NCBI RefSeq assembly: GCF_000424385.1
Contig: NZ_AUJU01000012.1
Coordinates: 1 to 64,000, forward strand
Direction: 5' to 3'
DNA length: 64,000 bases
Source of the DNA: Butyrivibrio sp. LC3010
GTDB taxonomy: Bacteria; Bacillota; Clostridia; Lachnospirales; Lachnospiraceae
Shown: positions 37,236 to 46,862 of the stretch, piece after piece
How positions within the stretch are numbered: position 1 is the stretch's first letter
How the letters are laid out: the number at the start of each line of letters is the position of its first letter
Position numbers and translations under genes: made by a program
The notes under the pieces: generated by a model
Database searches by the model: none
Seen by the model: the letters and a program-made list of their open reading frames with translations, nothing else
Told to the model about the DNA's origin: nothing

Positions 37236-38759
37236 ATGCATACTATGAAAAAAATCGTAAAAGGAGCTGCTGCAATATTTGCGGGAATGATGATAGTTAC
37301 TGCCACTCCTTTAACGGCATACGCAGGTGAATATGGATACACCTATAATTACGATTACTGGGGAGATGTTCAGGAAAGTCCCGATTTCTACAATGTTTGT
37401 AAGGTGTTTACCGGTTCAGATTTAGGACTGGATACAAATTTGAATAATCCTGATGGAATATTCACATACGGGGACCTGATATATCTTTGTGACAGTGGAA
37501 ATAACAGAATTCTGGAGTTAAAGAGAGATTCTGCTGAGAAACTTGAAGTTGTCAGAATAATTGATTCATTTGAGGGAAATACAGATGTAAAGACATTTTC
37601 AAATCCCACAGATGTAGCAGTTTCTGAAGAAGGGGATTTCTACATTGCAGATCAGGGAAATGCAAGAGTATTAAAGCTTGATAAGGACTTAAATTACGTT
37701 ATGGAGTTTAACAAGCCCGTCGACAATACTTTGGATCCCAGCCTTGTATTTCAGCCTAAAAAGCTTGCAATCGACACCGCAGGGCGTGTGTATTGCATAG
37801 CTACAGGAATTAACAAAGGTCTTATAAAGTATGAGAGTGATGGAACATTTTCAGGATTTGTAGGAGCTACCAAGGTAAAATTCGACTGGACAGATTATAT
37901 CTGGAAAAAGTTCGCTTCTCAGGAACAGAGAGCAAAGATGGAATCCTTCGTTCCTACAGAGTATGAAAATATTTACATGGATTATGAAGGTTTCATATAT
38001 GCAACAATGGCTCTTAATGAGGATAAGGCATCCGATACTGATTGTGCAGTAAGAAAGCTTAACCTCTTAGGTAATGACATTCTCGTCAACAACGGAGAAT
38101 GGGGAGTAATGGGTGATCTCTACTGGGGATCCGGCGGTGGTTACGAAGGTCCTTCAATCTTCACTGACGTAACTGTCATGGACAACGACATTTATGTCTG
38201 CCTTGACAGAAACAGAGGAAGATGCTTCGGATACGACGATCAGGGAAATATCGTGTTCTGCTTTGGTGGAAACGGTAACATGAACGGTTATTTCAGAAGA
38301 CCTACAGCCATTGACCACATTGGTAAAGACCTTTATGTAGTAGATGCCCTTGATAATTCCATTACAGTATATGTTCCTACAGAGTTTGGACAGACAGTAT
38401 TTAACGCTATTGATCAGTTTGATGAAGGCCAGTATGAAGAATCCGGTGCATCCTGGGAAAGCGTAATGAAGCAGAACGGCAACTATGATCTTGCTTATAT
38501 TGGAATAGGAAGAGCACTCCTTAGACAGAAACAGTATAAGGAAGCAATGAGATATTTTGAGCTTAAGTATGATGAGGATAACTACTCAAAAGCTTATAAG
38601 CAGTATCGAAAGATATGGGTTGAAGATCATATTGTAGTGATTGTTTTGGTTCTTCTTGCACTATTCCTTATACCAATGACAATTGGAAGAGTTAAGAAAA
38701 TCAGACATGAGATTGACACTGCAGATATTTTCATGAATACACAGGACGGAGAAAAATAA
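37236..38759 (+). CDS. Secreted NHL-propeller protein with TPR-like segment and C-terminal TM helix
   Basis: About 507 residues from the ATG at 37236 (GGAAAGG upstream). A signal peptide ends near TAYAGEYG. Residues about 60-385 are repeated NHL-type blades (GIFTYGDLIYLCDSGNNRILEL, VAVSEEGDFYIADQGNARVLKL, AIDHIGKDLYVVDALDNSITVY), forming an extracellular beta propeller. Residues about 390-460 look like two TPR helices (QFDEGQYEESGASWESV, ALLRQKQYKEAMRYFE). A TM helix lies at about 467-488, with a short basic tail inside. Enzyme motifs are absent, so a scaffold or ligand-binding role is inferred from its place between permease pairs. Confidence 0.8.
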   Translation: MHTMKKIVKGAAAIFAGMMIVTATPLTAYAGEYGYTYNYDYWGDVQESPDFYNVCKVFTGSDLGLDTNLNNPDGIFTYGDLIYLCDSGNNRILELKRDSAEKLEVVRIIDSFEGNTDVKTFSNPTDVAVSEEGDFYIADQGNARVLKLDKDLNYVMEFNKPVDNTLDPSLVFQPKKLAIDTAGRVYCIATGINKGLIKYESDGTFSGFVGATKVKFDWTDYIWKKFASQEQRAKMESFVPTEYENIYMDYEGFIYATMALNEDKASDTDCAVRKLNLLGNDILVNNGEWGVMGDLYWGSGGGYEGPSIFTDVTVMDNDIYVCLDRNRGRCFGYDDQGNIVFCFGGNGNMNGYFRRPTAIDHIGKDLYVVDALDNSITVYVPTEFGQTVFNAIDQFDEGQYEESGASWESVMKQNGNYDLAYIGIGRALLRQKQYKEAMRYFELKYDEDNYSKAYKQYRKIWVEDHIVVIVLVLLALFLIPMTIGRVKKIRHEIDTADIFMNTQDGEK

Positions 38760-39409
38760 TGGCAGCTATCACAAAAGAGAAATATGATCGTTATATTGAC
38801 TCGCTGAAGTTTGCATTATATTGCATCTCTCATCCGCTAGACGGATTCTGGGATTTAACCCATGAAAAGAGAGGAACATATGCGGCAGCCAATACAATAC
38901 TAATCGCAACTGTTCTTATAAGAATACTTAAACTAAGATATACAAGTTTTATTTTCATGACAGTTTATTGGGAAGACCTGAACATCTTCCTGTATGTAGC
39001 AAGTATCCTGTTCCCTTTAACTCTTTGGGTATTAGGAAACTGGGGACTTACAACACTGTTCGATGGAAAGGGAAGGCTTGGACAGGTATATATGGCAACC
39101 TGCTATGCACTTACGCCATATCCGCTGATCCAGTTCCCGCTGATGATTTTCAGTAATTTCGTTACTGTAGATGAAGCTGAATTCTATGCAATGGTAAGTA
39201 CCATATCGCTTGTATGGGCAGCACTTCTGGTTATAGCAGCAATGGGACAGATTCATGAATATGCAGCAGGAAAAAACCTTTTATTCACAGTGGCAACACT
39301 TTTTGCAATGCTTGTTATGATCTTCATACTGATGATTTTCTTCAGTATGATATCTCAGGGAGTTTCCTATTTTATATCTCTGGGTAAGGAATTATTGTTC
39401 CGACTATAG
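38759..39409 (+). CDS. Yip1-domain integral membrane protein
   Basis: The 216-aa protein has about five hydrophobic helices and the Yip1-like opening YISHPLDGFWDLTHEKRGT, a pattern found in bacterial Yip1 family proteins. The biochemical role of these is unknown. The ATG shares one base with the stop of the NHL gene, so the two are translationally coupled and the products probably sit together in the membrane. Confidence 0.75.
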   Translation: MAAITKEKYDRYIDSLKFALYCISHPLDGFWDLTHEKRGTYAAANTILIATVLIRILKLRYTSFIFMTVYWEDLNIFLYVASILFPLTLWVLGNWGLTTLFDGKGRLGQVYMATCYALTPYPLIQFPLMIFSNFVTVDEAEFYAMVSTISLVWAALLVIAAMGQIHEYAAGKNLLFTVATLFAMLVMIFILMIFFSMISQGVSYFISLGKELLFRL

Positions 39410-39430
39410 GAATTACGGATGGGAGCAGAC

Positions 39431-42007
39431 ATGAAAAATATGAAGAACGAAAAAATACGGCAGGTAATAAAAAGCTTGATAGGACCTGTTATCATATGTG
39501 TTTTGATACTGGTTGCCGTGCTTTTCATAATAAATCATAAAAATGCCAGTGATACAGAGGAAGCTATCGCACCGTATTCTTATGATGGCGGAGAAGATAC
39601 AGTAGTAATTGAAAACGACAAGTTGAAACTGGAGATGGATCCACTTACTACTCAGTTTTCCGTAACAGTTAAGGAAACCGGAAAGGTGTGGAAGTCAAAT
39701 CCCGATAATGCAGCAAATGATGCTATTGCATTACCTGAGGAAAAAGCAAATCTTCAGTCACCTCTGATCATGTCATATTCAGTGGTTACAGGACTTGAAA
39801 CAACATACAATACATATGCATACAGTACAGCAAACCAGATTTACAACATTACTACAGAGGGTGATTCCATAAGAGTTGACTACTCACTGGGTGATGTGAT
39901 CAAGGAATATGTAATACCGCCTGTTATTACAAAAGATGAGCTTGATTCCTGGTTTGAGAAGATGGATAAGGATTCAGTTAACTTTGTCCAGCAGTATTAC
40001 AAAAAGTATGACATCAACAAGCTTGGCAAAAAAGACAACAAAGATGAGCTTCTTGCCAGCTACCCTATTCTGGCAGATAACGTAATCTATGTTCTTAGAG
40101 ATAAGACAAAAGAGAATGTCAGAAAGAAGATGGAAACAGCTTTTGCTGATGCAGGATATACTTATGATAACTATCTTGCAGATAAGGCTCAGGACCTTTC
40201 AGTTTCCAGCTCAGATAAGCCTATCTTCAATGTAAGCGTAGTTTACAAGCTTGATGGAAATGATCTTGTGGTAGAAATACCTATGCAGGATCTGAAGTAT
40301 AAGAAGGATTCACCGATTTACACAATTACACCTCTTCCGTACTTTGGAGCTGGAGACAGTGAACAGGATGGTTACATGTTTGTTCCTGAAGGTGGCGGTG
40401 CAACCATTAACTTCAATAATGGTAAGGTTTCACAGAGCAGCTACTATACAAACGTTTACGGCTGGGATATGTGCCTTAGCAGAGACGCAGTAGTACATAA
40501 TACCAGAGCTTATTACGGAGTATTCGGTGTTTCAGAAGGAAATGATTCCTTTATCTGTGTACTTGAGGACGGAAGCCCTTATGCATCAATTCAGGCAGAT
40601 ATAAGTGGAAAGAACAACAGCTACAATTATGTAAATGCTGTATATAGCATTTGTCAGAGAGAAAAATATGACGTAGGTGATATCGCTAACAGTGAAGTAT
40701 ACGAGTATGTTCCTTCACTTCCCGATGAAACACTTACAAGAAGATACAGCTTTATCAATTCCGGAAGCTATGTAGATATGGCTAAGGAATATGGTTCTTA
40801 TCTTCAGAACAAATACGGCGATTCCCTGGCATTGAACTCAGATACCAGCGCCCCTGTAGCTATAGAGGTGGTAGGAGCAATCGACAAGGTTAAGCAGATA
40901 CTTGGTATACCTGTTAAGAGACCTCTTAAGCTTACAAGCTACAAAGAAGCAAGCGACATTGTTAAGGATCTTAGCAATAACGGTGTTGAGAATATGTCAG
41001 TAAAACTTACCGGATGGTGTAATGGTGGTGTTGACCAGAGACTTCTCAAATCAGCTAAAACCATTGGAGCCCTGGGAAGTAAGAATGACTTGAAGAACCT
41101 TGTAAAAACCGGAGAAGAAACAGGTTCAAAGGTTTATCTCGATGGTATAACACAGTATGCAAATGATTCAAACTTACTTGATGGATTCTTCTCTTACAGA
41201 GATGCAGCCAAGTTTATAAGTAAGGATCAGGCTAAGCTTTATGAGTACAGCCATGTTACATATGCTCAGAGAGAAAACTCAGATCATCTGTATTATCTCT
41301 TGCATACAAAGCTGGCTATGAACATTGCAGATAAGTTTGCTGATACAGCAGCATCATATGGTGCAGGTGTTTCATATAAAGATATAGGTAAAGATCTTTC
41401 ATCAGATTTTTATAGAAAGAATATTCAGAGCAGACAGAGTGTTAAGAGTCTTCAGGAAGAAGAACTTAAGAAAATTCAGGGTGAAGGCACACCGATAATG
41501 ATCAACATGGGTAATGACTATGCAGTTCCTTTTGCAAGCATGGTTACAGACATGGATCTTAGAGGCAGTGAGTACACAATACTTGATCAGTGCGTACCTT
41601 TCTATCAGATAGCAGTTCATGGAAGAGTAAATTATACAGGTGATTCCATCAACATTGGTGGTAACCAGGCTAATGAAGTTCTTTACAGTGCTGAATATGG
41701 TGCAGGTTTACACTTCACCTTCATGAATGAGACATCATTTGCAACACAGAAGACACTTTACACCGAATATTACGGTGCAAACTATGATTCCTGGAAAGAT
41801 AAGATGATCGAGATCTATACAAGATATAACAAAGAACTCGGACATACCTTCAATCAGGAGATGGTTGATCACGAAAACATAACAGAAGATTTGTCCCGTA
41901 CAGAGTATGCGGATGGAACAAATGTCTACGTTAACTATGGATATAGTGATGCGCAGACACCGGACGGAAAGACAGTTCCTGCCAGAGATTATCTGGTTGT
42001 CAGATGA
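39431..42007 (+). CDS. Large membrane-anchored DUF5696-like protein, putative glycosidase
   Basis: About 858 residues from the ATG at 39431 (GGGAG five bases before it). One TM helix (about residues 14-34) anchors an extracellular body. Residues 50-500 are beta-rich (DTVVIENDKLKLEMDP, then FVPEGGGATINFNNGK), like the super-sandwich of clan GH-D or GH101-like enzymes. A TIM-barrel-like part follows (about 510-760: DLSNNGVENMSVKLTGW, KVYLDGITQYA, GAGVSYKDIG) and the end has YADGTNVYVNYG. I place it in the DUF5696 group from memory. Hydrolysis is inference; catalytic residues cannot be assigned by eye. Confidence 0.65.
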   Translation: MKNMKNEKIRQVIKSLIGPVIICVLILVAVLFIINHKNASDTEEAIAPYSYDGGEDTVVIENDKLKLEMDPLTTQFSVTVKETGKVWKSNPDNAANDAIALPEEKANLQSPLIMSYSVVTGLETTYNTYAYSTANQIYNITTEGDSIRVDYSLGDVIKEYVIPPVITKDELDSWFEKMDKDSVNFVQQYYKKYDINKLGKKDNKDELLASYPILADNVIYVLRDKTKENVRKKMETAFADAGYTYDNYLADKAQDLSVSSSDKPIFNVSVVYKLDGNDLVVEIPMQDLKYKKDSPIYTITPLPYFGAGDSEQDGYMFVPEGGGATINFNNGKVSQSSYYTNVYGWDMCLSRDAVVHNTRAYYGVFGVSEGNDSFICVLEDGSPYASIQADISGKNNSYNYVNAVYSICQREKYDVGDIANSEVYEYVPSLPDETLTRRYSFINSGSYVDMAKEYGSYLQNKYGDSLALNSDTSAPVAIEVVGAIDKVKQILGIPVKRPLKLTSYKEASDIVKDLSNNGVENMSVKLTGWCNGGVDQRLLKSAKTIGALGSKNDLKNLVKTGEETGSKVYLDGITQYANDSNLLDGFFSYRDAAKFISKDQAKLYEYSHVTYAQRENSDHLYYLLHTKLAMNIADKFADTAASYGAGVSYKDIGKDLSSDFYRKNIQSRQSVKSLQEEELKKIQGEGTPIMINMGNDYAVPFASMVTDMDLRGSEYTILDQCVPFYQIAVHGRVNYTGDSINIGGNQANEVLYSAEYGAGLHFTFMNETSFATQKTLYTEYYGANYDSWKDKMIEIYTRYNKELGHTFNQEMVDHENITEDLSRTEYADGTNVYVNYGYSDAQTPDGKTVPARDYLVVR

Positions 42008-42021
42008 GAGGAAATGGTTTT

Positions 42022-42936
42022 ATGGAAAAGCAGAAGCAAAAGAAGAAAATAGTAGGACTGCAAAAGAGAAAAGCGAAAGCCGGATATGCTTTTATAGCAC
42101 CATTCATAATAGGATTTCTGGTATTCATGATAAAGCCTCTGTGGCAGTCACTGCATATGAGTTTTTCCAGCGTCGAACTTGGAGCCGGAGACTTTAAGGA
42201 GACATGGGTTGGAATTACCAATTACATTTATGCATTCAGAGTAGACCCAGAGTTCAACAGATTATTGGTTGAAGAGCTCTCAAGAATGGTAGTTTACTCA
42301 CTTGCAATCATCGTATTCAGTTTCTTTGTAGCTTTGATATTGAATCAAAAGTTCAAAGGACGTGCACTGGTAAGAGCAATATTCTTCCTGCCGGTTATCC
42401 TTTCATCAGGTGTAATCGTAGGACTTGAGTCAAACAACCAGTTGATGGCATCTCTTGCACAGACAATTGAGCAGTCAACACAGGGCGTAAGCGTAACAGC
42501 TGCCCTGGAGAGTATCCTTCGTACAGCAGGTATCGGTGTCAGAGCTTATGAAAAGGTATTTGAAGTTATCGATAACATCTATGATGTAGCAATTGCTTCA
42601 GGTATTCAGATCATCATTTTCTTGTCAGGTCTTCAGAGCATATCTTCAAGTATGTATGAAGCAGCCGATATTGAGGGATGTACAAAGTGGGAGAGTCTTT
42701 GGAAGATTACCTTCCCTATGATCAGTTCACTTTTCCTTGTTAACTGGCTTTACACTGTAGTTGATTTCTGTATGCGTTCAGACAACGGCGTTATTGAGAA
42801 AATACAGAAGGTCATGGTTGAGCAGATGCAGTATGGTAATGCTTCAGCAATGTCCTGGATCTATTTCGTAGTTGTACTTGCATTTGTGGGAATTACATCT
42901 CTTGTTATCTCGAAGGGAGTTTATTACTATGACTGA
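42022..42936 (+). CDS. Sugar ABC permease, MalF type (second pair)
   Basis: About 304 residues, with six membrane helices and the EAA-like loop EAADIEGCTKWESLWKITFP. It has a periplasmic-side insert (about residues 130-180, IEQSTQGVSVTAALESILR) longer than in the first pair. The ATG at 42022 with AGAGGA upstream is preferred over an ATG at 42004 that overlaps the previous stop. It belongs to the YteP/LplB-like style of permeases. Confidence 0.85.
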   Translation: MEKQKQKKKIVGLQKRKAKAGYAFIAPFIIGFLVFMIKPLWQSLHMSFSSVELGAGDFKETWVGITNYIYAFRVDPEFNRLLVEELSRMVVYSLAIIVFSFFVALILNQKFKGRALVRAIFFLPVILSSGVIVGLESNNQLMASLAQTIEQSTQGVSVTAALESILRTAGIGVRAYEKVFEVIDNIYDVAIASGIQIIIFLSGLQSISSSMYEAADIEGCTKWESLWKITFPMISSLFLVNWLYTVVDFCMRSDNGVIEKIQKVMVEQMQYGNASAMSWIYFVVVLAFVGITSLVISKGVYYYD

Positions 42937-43975
42937 TATGGCATTAGCACAGAAAATGAGTGCCAAAGAAAACAAAATAAAATCGAATGTCCACGCAGAC
43001 AAAGATTTCTGGGAAAGAAACAGACTTTCCGGTGGATATCTTTTAAGAAAGCGTATAATGGACGTTGGTGTGAGCATAGCAAGATTCATTCTTCTTTTTG
43101 GAATGTGCTTCATGATCCTGCAGCCTATATTAAACAAAATATCTGTCAGCTTTATGACAGAGCAGGATCTGTACAATCCCATTGTTATTGCAATACCTGA
43201 GCATTTCACTACAGCTAACTACAGACTTGCTGCAGAGCTTATGAGCTATAGTCAGGCTCTTGTTAATTCCATAATCATTGCACTTACAATAGCAATACTG
43301 CAGATTACAGTTTGTACACTTGTAGGATATGGCTTTGCAAGATTTGAATTCCCGCTTAAAAAGCTTTGGTTTGCGGCAGTTATTCTGGTAATTCTTATAC
43401 CTCCGCAGACAATTGCAAGTTCACTTCACTTGCATTTCAGATTCTTCGATATATTGGGATTGATAAAGCTTACAACAGGTACCACATTAAACCTTAGAGG
43501 ATCAGCTATTCCTTACTATCTGATGAGTGCCGGTTGTATGGGACTTAAGAATGGTCTGTACATCTTCATTATCAGACAGTTCTTCAAAGGACTTCCTGTT
43601 GATCTTGAAGAAGCTGCTTATGTTGATGGATGCGGAATGCTTAAGACCTTCGTAAGAATCATGCTTCCTCAGGCTAAGCCACCTATTACATCATGCTTCC
43701 TGTTTGCATTTGTATGGCAGTGGACAGACGGATTTTACTCAAGACTTTTCCTTGGTAATACAAAGCTTGTAAGCACAAGCCTTTCAAGAATTATCGATAG
43801 TCTCGGTGCTTATATCCAGCGTATTAACGGAGTTAAGACAACAGTTTCAGTTGCATATTCAAACTGTATCCTTGCTACAGGTACACTTATGATTATTATG
43901 CCACTGATTATCCTGTATCTCTTCGCACAGCGTGCATTCGTAGAGAGTATTGCTAATACAGGTATCAAGATGTAA
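42929..43975 (+). CDS. Sugar ABC permease, MalG type (second pair)
   Basis: About 348 residues from the ATG at 42929, which overlaps the previous gene by eight bases and has AAGGGAG upstream. It has a polar N-terminal 60 residues, six membrane helices and the EAA motif EAAYVDGCGMLKTFVRIMLP. It completes a second permease pair within the same transcript. Confidence 0.9.
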   Translation: MTDMALAQKMSAKENKIKSNVHADKDFWERNRLSGGYLLRKRIMDVGVSIARFILLFGMCFMILQPILNKISVSFMTEQDLYNPIVIAIPEHFTTANYRLAAELMSYSQALVNSIIIALTIAILQITVCTLVGYGFARFEFPLKKLWFAAVILVILIPPQTIASSLHLHFRFFDILGLIKLTTGTTLNLRGSAIPYYLMSAGCMGLKNGLYIFIIRQFFKGLPVDLEEAAYVDGCGMLKTFVRIMLPQAKPPITSCFLFAFVWQWTDGFYSRLFLGNTKLVSTSLSRIIDSLGAYIQRINGVKTTVSVAYSNCILATGTLMIIMPLIILYLFAQRAFVESIANTGIKM

Positions 43976-44052
43976 AAAAATCTCTTTGCACAACAATTTG
44001 TGGAAGAGTATAGAAATATAGTTTCTTATCAGGGAATGCCCATTTGCTCTGG

Positions 44053-44078
44053 CTGCACCCGGGAATGCGCCGGGGCAG
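44053..44078 (+). promoter_or_regulatory. GC-rich intercistronic hairpin before the binding protein gene
   Basis: CTGCaCCCGG pairs with CCGGGgCAG around a short loop. There is no T run after it, so it is not a terminator. It may stabilise the downstream message of the binding protein, as is common in ABC operons. Confidence 0.5.
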
Positions 44079-44135
44079 ATGGCTTCTATATAACAATCCA
44101 AGAGATAATAAATCTCAATTATAAGGAGGAAAAAG

Positions 44136-45680
44136 ATGAAAAGGGCATTAACCAAAAAAGTTACAGCTGCTATTACACTTGCAGCAATGACAATGAGCGC
44201 AGTTGGTTGTGGCGCTGCTTCTAATGGAACAGACGCAAATACAGCAACTGAGACAGAGACAGCTGCTTCTACAGAAGAAACAGCAGCAGAAGAGACAACT
44301 GATGCAGCAGAAGAAACAGCTGACGCTGAGGAAGCTGATGCAGAGGAAACTGAAGAAGCTGATGCTGAAGAAGCTTCTGAGGGTGGAGATCTCTATGAAG
44401 TAAAGACAGATGCTGATGGTAATCCTATCGATCTCGGCGGTATGGAAATCATTATCCGTGACTGGTGGTCAGGCGACCCGACTGAACCCGCTAACGATTA
44501 TGAGGAAGCTCTTCAGGAGTACAGAGATTGGGCTCAGGAAACATACAACTTCACAATCAAACAGCAGGCTATTTCTGACTGGGGTTCAACACCTGCTGAT
44601 TTCGTAGATTACGCTACAACAGGCGGTGATGAGAACTACCTTTGGGTCCTTCGTGCTGATCCGGCTATCACATCTGCTATGGCAAACGGTCTTATGTATG
44701 ATCTTTCTACACTTGATTGCCTTGACTTCAGCAAAGAAAAGTTCCAGAGAAATCTTCTCCATGAACAGTTCTCTAAGGACGGCAAGATTTATGCTATGTA
44801 TGCAGGCTTCTCAGAGCCCAGAACAGGTGTATACTTCAACAAGAGAATTCTTACTGATGCAGGTATCGACCCTGAGACAATTTATGATATGCAGGCTGAT
44901 GGCTCATGGACATGGGATAAGTTCGAAGAACTTCTTTCCAAGGTTCAGAGAGATACAGACAACGATGGTGTTATAGACATTTACGGTATGACACTTAACG
45001 AAGGTGTTATGACAACACAGGCTATCTTCTCAAACGGTGGAGACCTTGTTGGTAAGGATGCTAGCGGTAAGTACACATATGACCTTGAGAATCCTGAGAC
45101 TCTTGAGGCTCTTAACTGGACAGTAGATATGTTCACAAAGTATGATGCAGAAGTTGCTAACCCTGAGGGCGCTGAGTGGGATTACTACAAAGAGCAGTTC
45201 CTTAACGGTCAGGCAGCATTCCTTGTAGAGGATGAGTACGCAGGATGCCCTGGTAACTTCCTTGAGGATATGAATGATGAAGTTGGTTTCGTAATGTTCC
45301 CTAAGGGACCTAGTGGTAAGGATTACATCAACGTTTGGTCAAACAACCCGGTTGCAATTCCTGCTTGCTATGATGAAGAGAAGGCTTGGAAGCTTGCATT
45401 TGCTTGGGATCTTTGGACAAACCAGCCTGAAGGCTACGAGGATTACAACGGAAACATTTCAACAGCACGTAACGGTATCTTCGATTCAAGATCTGTAGAT
45501 GAGACAATCACAATGATGACTCAGCCTGAGCACGGTACAGTTGCTTACCACGGCATGATTCCTAACATGGATGTCGGAGCAGACTTCATTTGGAACATCA
45601 CACCTGGTTGTGTTGTATCTGAGCAGGTAGAAGCTATCGCTGATACATGGAAGTCATACGTTGACGAAGCAAATAAATAA
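44136..45680 (+). CDS. Sugar ABC importer binding lipoprotein
   Basis: The 514-aa protein has a lipoprotein signal peptide with lipobox SAVGC and then a strongly acidic Glu/Ala/Thr linker to about residue 85, much like the one at 19417. The solute-binding domain follows (GMEIIIRDWWSGDPTEPAN, GVYFNKRILTDAGIDPETIYD, GSWTWDKFEELL). AAGGAGG lies seven bases before the ATG. It is the apparent binding protein for the second permease pair. The terminator at 45713 closes the unit. Confidence 0.92.
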   Translation: MKRALTKKVTAAITLAAMTMSAVGCGAASNGTDANTATETETAASTEETAAEETTDAAEETADAEEADAEETEEADAEEASEGGDLYEVKTDADGNPIDLGGMEIIIRDWWSGDPTEPANDYEEALQEYRDWAQETYNFTIKQQAISDWGSTPADFVDYATTGGDENYLWVLRADPAITSAMANGLMYDLSTLDCLDFSKEKFQRNLLHEQFSKDGKIYAMYAGFSEPRTGVYFNKRILTDAGIDPETIYDMQADGSWTWDKFEELLSKVQRDTDNDGVIDIYGMTLNEGVMTTQAIFSNGGDLVGKDASGKYTYDLENPETLEALNWTVDMFTKYDAEVANPEGAEWDYYKEQFLNGQAAFLVEDEYAGCPGNFLEDMNDEVGFVMFPKGPSGKDYINVWSNNPVAIPACYDEEKAWKLAFAWDLWTNQPEGYEDYNGNISTARNGIFDSRSVDETITMMTQPEHGTVAYHGMIPNMDVGADFIWNITPGCVVSEQVEAIADTWKSYVDEANK

Positions 45681-45712
45681 TATCTGCTTAACTCGATAAG
45701 TGGAGAATCTGA

Positions 45713-45741
45713 GGGGCGGCTTATCCTTAGGCCGCCCTTTT
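45713..45741 (+). terminator. Terminator after the binding lipoprotein gene
   Basis: The stem gggcggc/gccgccc with 10-nt loop is followed by TTTTAT. It divides the import half of the locus from the enzyme half. Confidence 0.85.
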
Positions 45742-45857
45742 ATAAGCTTAATCAGTTTTTTAAAGCTAAATCATGTGCCACTCATTTCAGAGCGTCCATT
45801 CAGACGTTCATGGAGTCACAAATTAAGGAATTTTTTTATAAATAGGAGTAAAGTACC

Positions 45858-46814
45858 ATGAGTAACAAAGTTAAATTTCATCTGCCGGGACTTCGCTACA
45901 ACTATCCTTTAAATATGTTTTGGATAAGTCTGATGGAGCAGCACCCTGAATATTTTAGAGAAGGCGTGGAAATCGCATCATTTTTCGGAGCATTCCCACT
46001 TGCACTGTGGAATGGAGGAAGATTCTTAGGAAATGATCAATGTGATGCAGGCTTTGTTAAAAATGTCGTTAAAAGCATAAATGCAAAAGGAATACCGATA
46101 AGATACACATTTACTAATCCGCTGTTAACAGAAGAGGATCTGGACGATCCTTTTTGCAACTTCTGTATGGAGGTTGCTGATAACGGAATGAATGAAGTTC
46201 TTGTTTTTTCTGAAGTTCTGGAAAAATATCTCAGGGAAAAATATCCTTCATATCATTTCAACAGTACCACATGTAAGGAAATCCGTGATGTTGAAGAACT
46301 GAATAAAGAGATGGAAAAGGACTACAAATATGTGGTTCTTGATTACAACCTGAATAATAAATGGGATTTATTGGAGAAGGTTCAGCACAAAGAAAAGCTG
46401 GAGGTTCTGATAAACGCCTGCTGCGTTCCCGATTGTAAGCGCAGAGGAGACCATTATAAAAATATAGCCATAAATCAGAGAACAACCCTTGAGAACAGAA
46501 AGCTTCCCAAGGATAAACAAAAGCCCATAAAGCCCTGGACATGCGAATACGGAGATAAAAACTGTATTTATACTATCCAGGAATACTCTACATTTGTTTC
46601 ACCGGAGATGATCTGGGAGAAATATGTACCTATGGGAATAAATAACTTTAAGATTGAAGGAAGAACAGGTAATCTTTTCTCACTTATAGAAACCTATAGT
46701 TTTTATATGCTCAAGCCTGAAAAGGTTGGAGAAGCCAGGTTACTGCTTCTTAGAAATCTTGAGAGTTCAGGAATAATAACGGTTAATAAGCCAAGACCGG
46801 GTAGATGGCCGTGA
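45858..46814 (+). CDS. Uncharacterised protein, U32-peptidase-like TIM barrel with Cys motifs
   Basis: The 318-aa protein is not in a family I can name with certainty. It has features of the U32 group (UbiU/RlhA-like): an alternating beta-alpha pattern, a central INACCVPDCKRRGDHY with two or three Cys, a second Cys pair in CEYGDKNC, and the late NNFKIEGRTGN strand. In the U32 group four Cys bind a 4Fe-4S cluster. AGGAGTAAA precedes the ATG. It opens the enzyme half of the xylan locus, which is an unexpected place for such a protein. Function unknown. Confidence 0.55.
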   Translation: MSNKVKFHLPGLRYNYPLNMFWISLMEQHPEYFREGVEIASFFGAFPLALWNGGRFLGNDQCDAGFVKNVVKSINAKGIPIRYTFTNPLLTEEDLDDPFCNFCMEVADNGMNEVLVFSEVLEKYLREKYPSYHFNSTTCKEIRDVEELNKEMEKDYKYVVLDYNLNNKWDLLEKVQHKEKLEVLINACCVPDCKRRGDHYKNIAINQRTTLENRKLPKDKQKPIKPWTCEYGDKNCIYTIQEYSTFVSPEMIWEKYVPMGINNFKIEGRTGNLFSLIETYSFYMLKPEKVGEARLLLLRNLESSGIITVNKPRPGRWP

Positions 46815-46862
46815 TGTGCTACTTTCGCATGAAAACAAAACCATACAAATTGAAAAGAGGAC

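Noticed and set aside
42872-42928. TTG-initiated longer form of the second MalG-type permease
   Set aside because: It would overlap the upstream gene by 65 bases and lacks a ribosome site; the ATG at 42929 has AAGGGAG.
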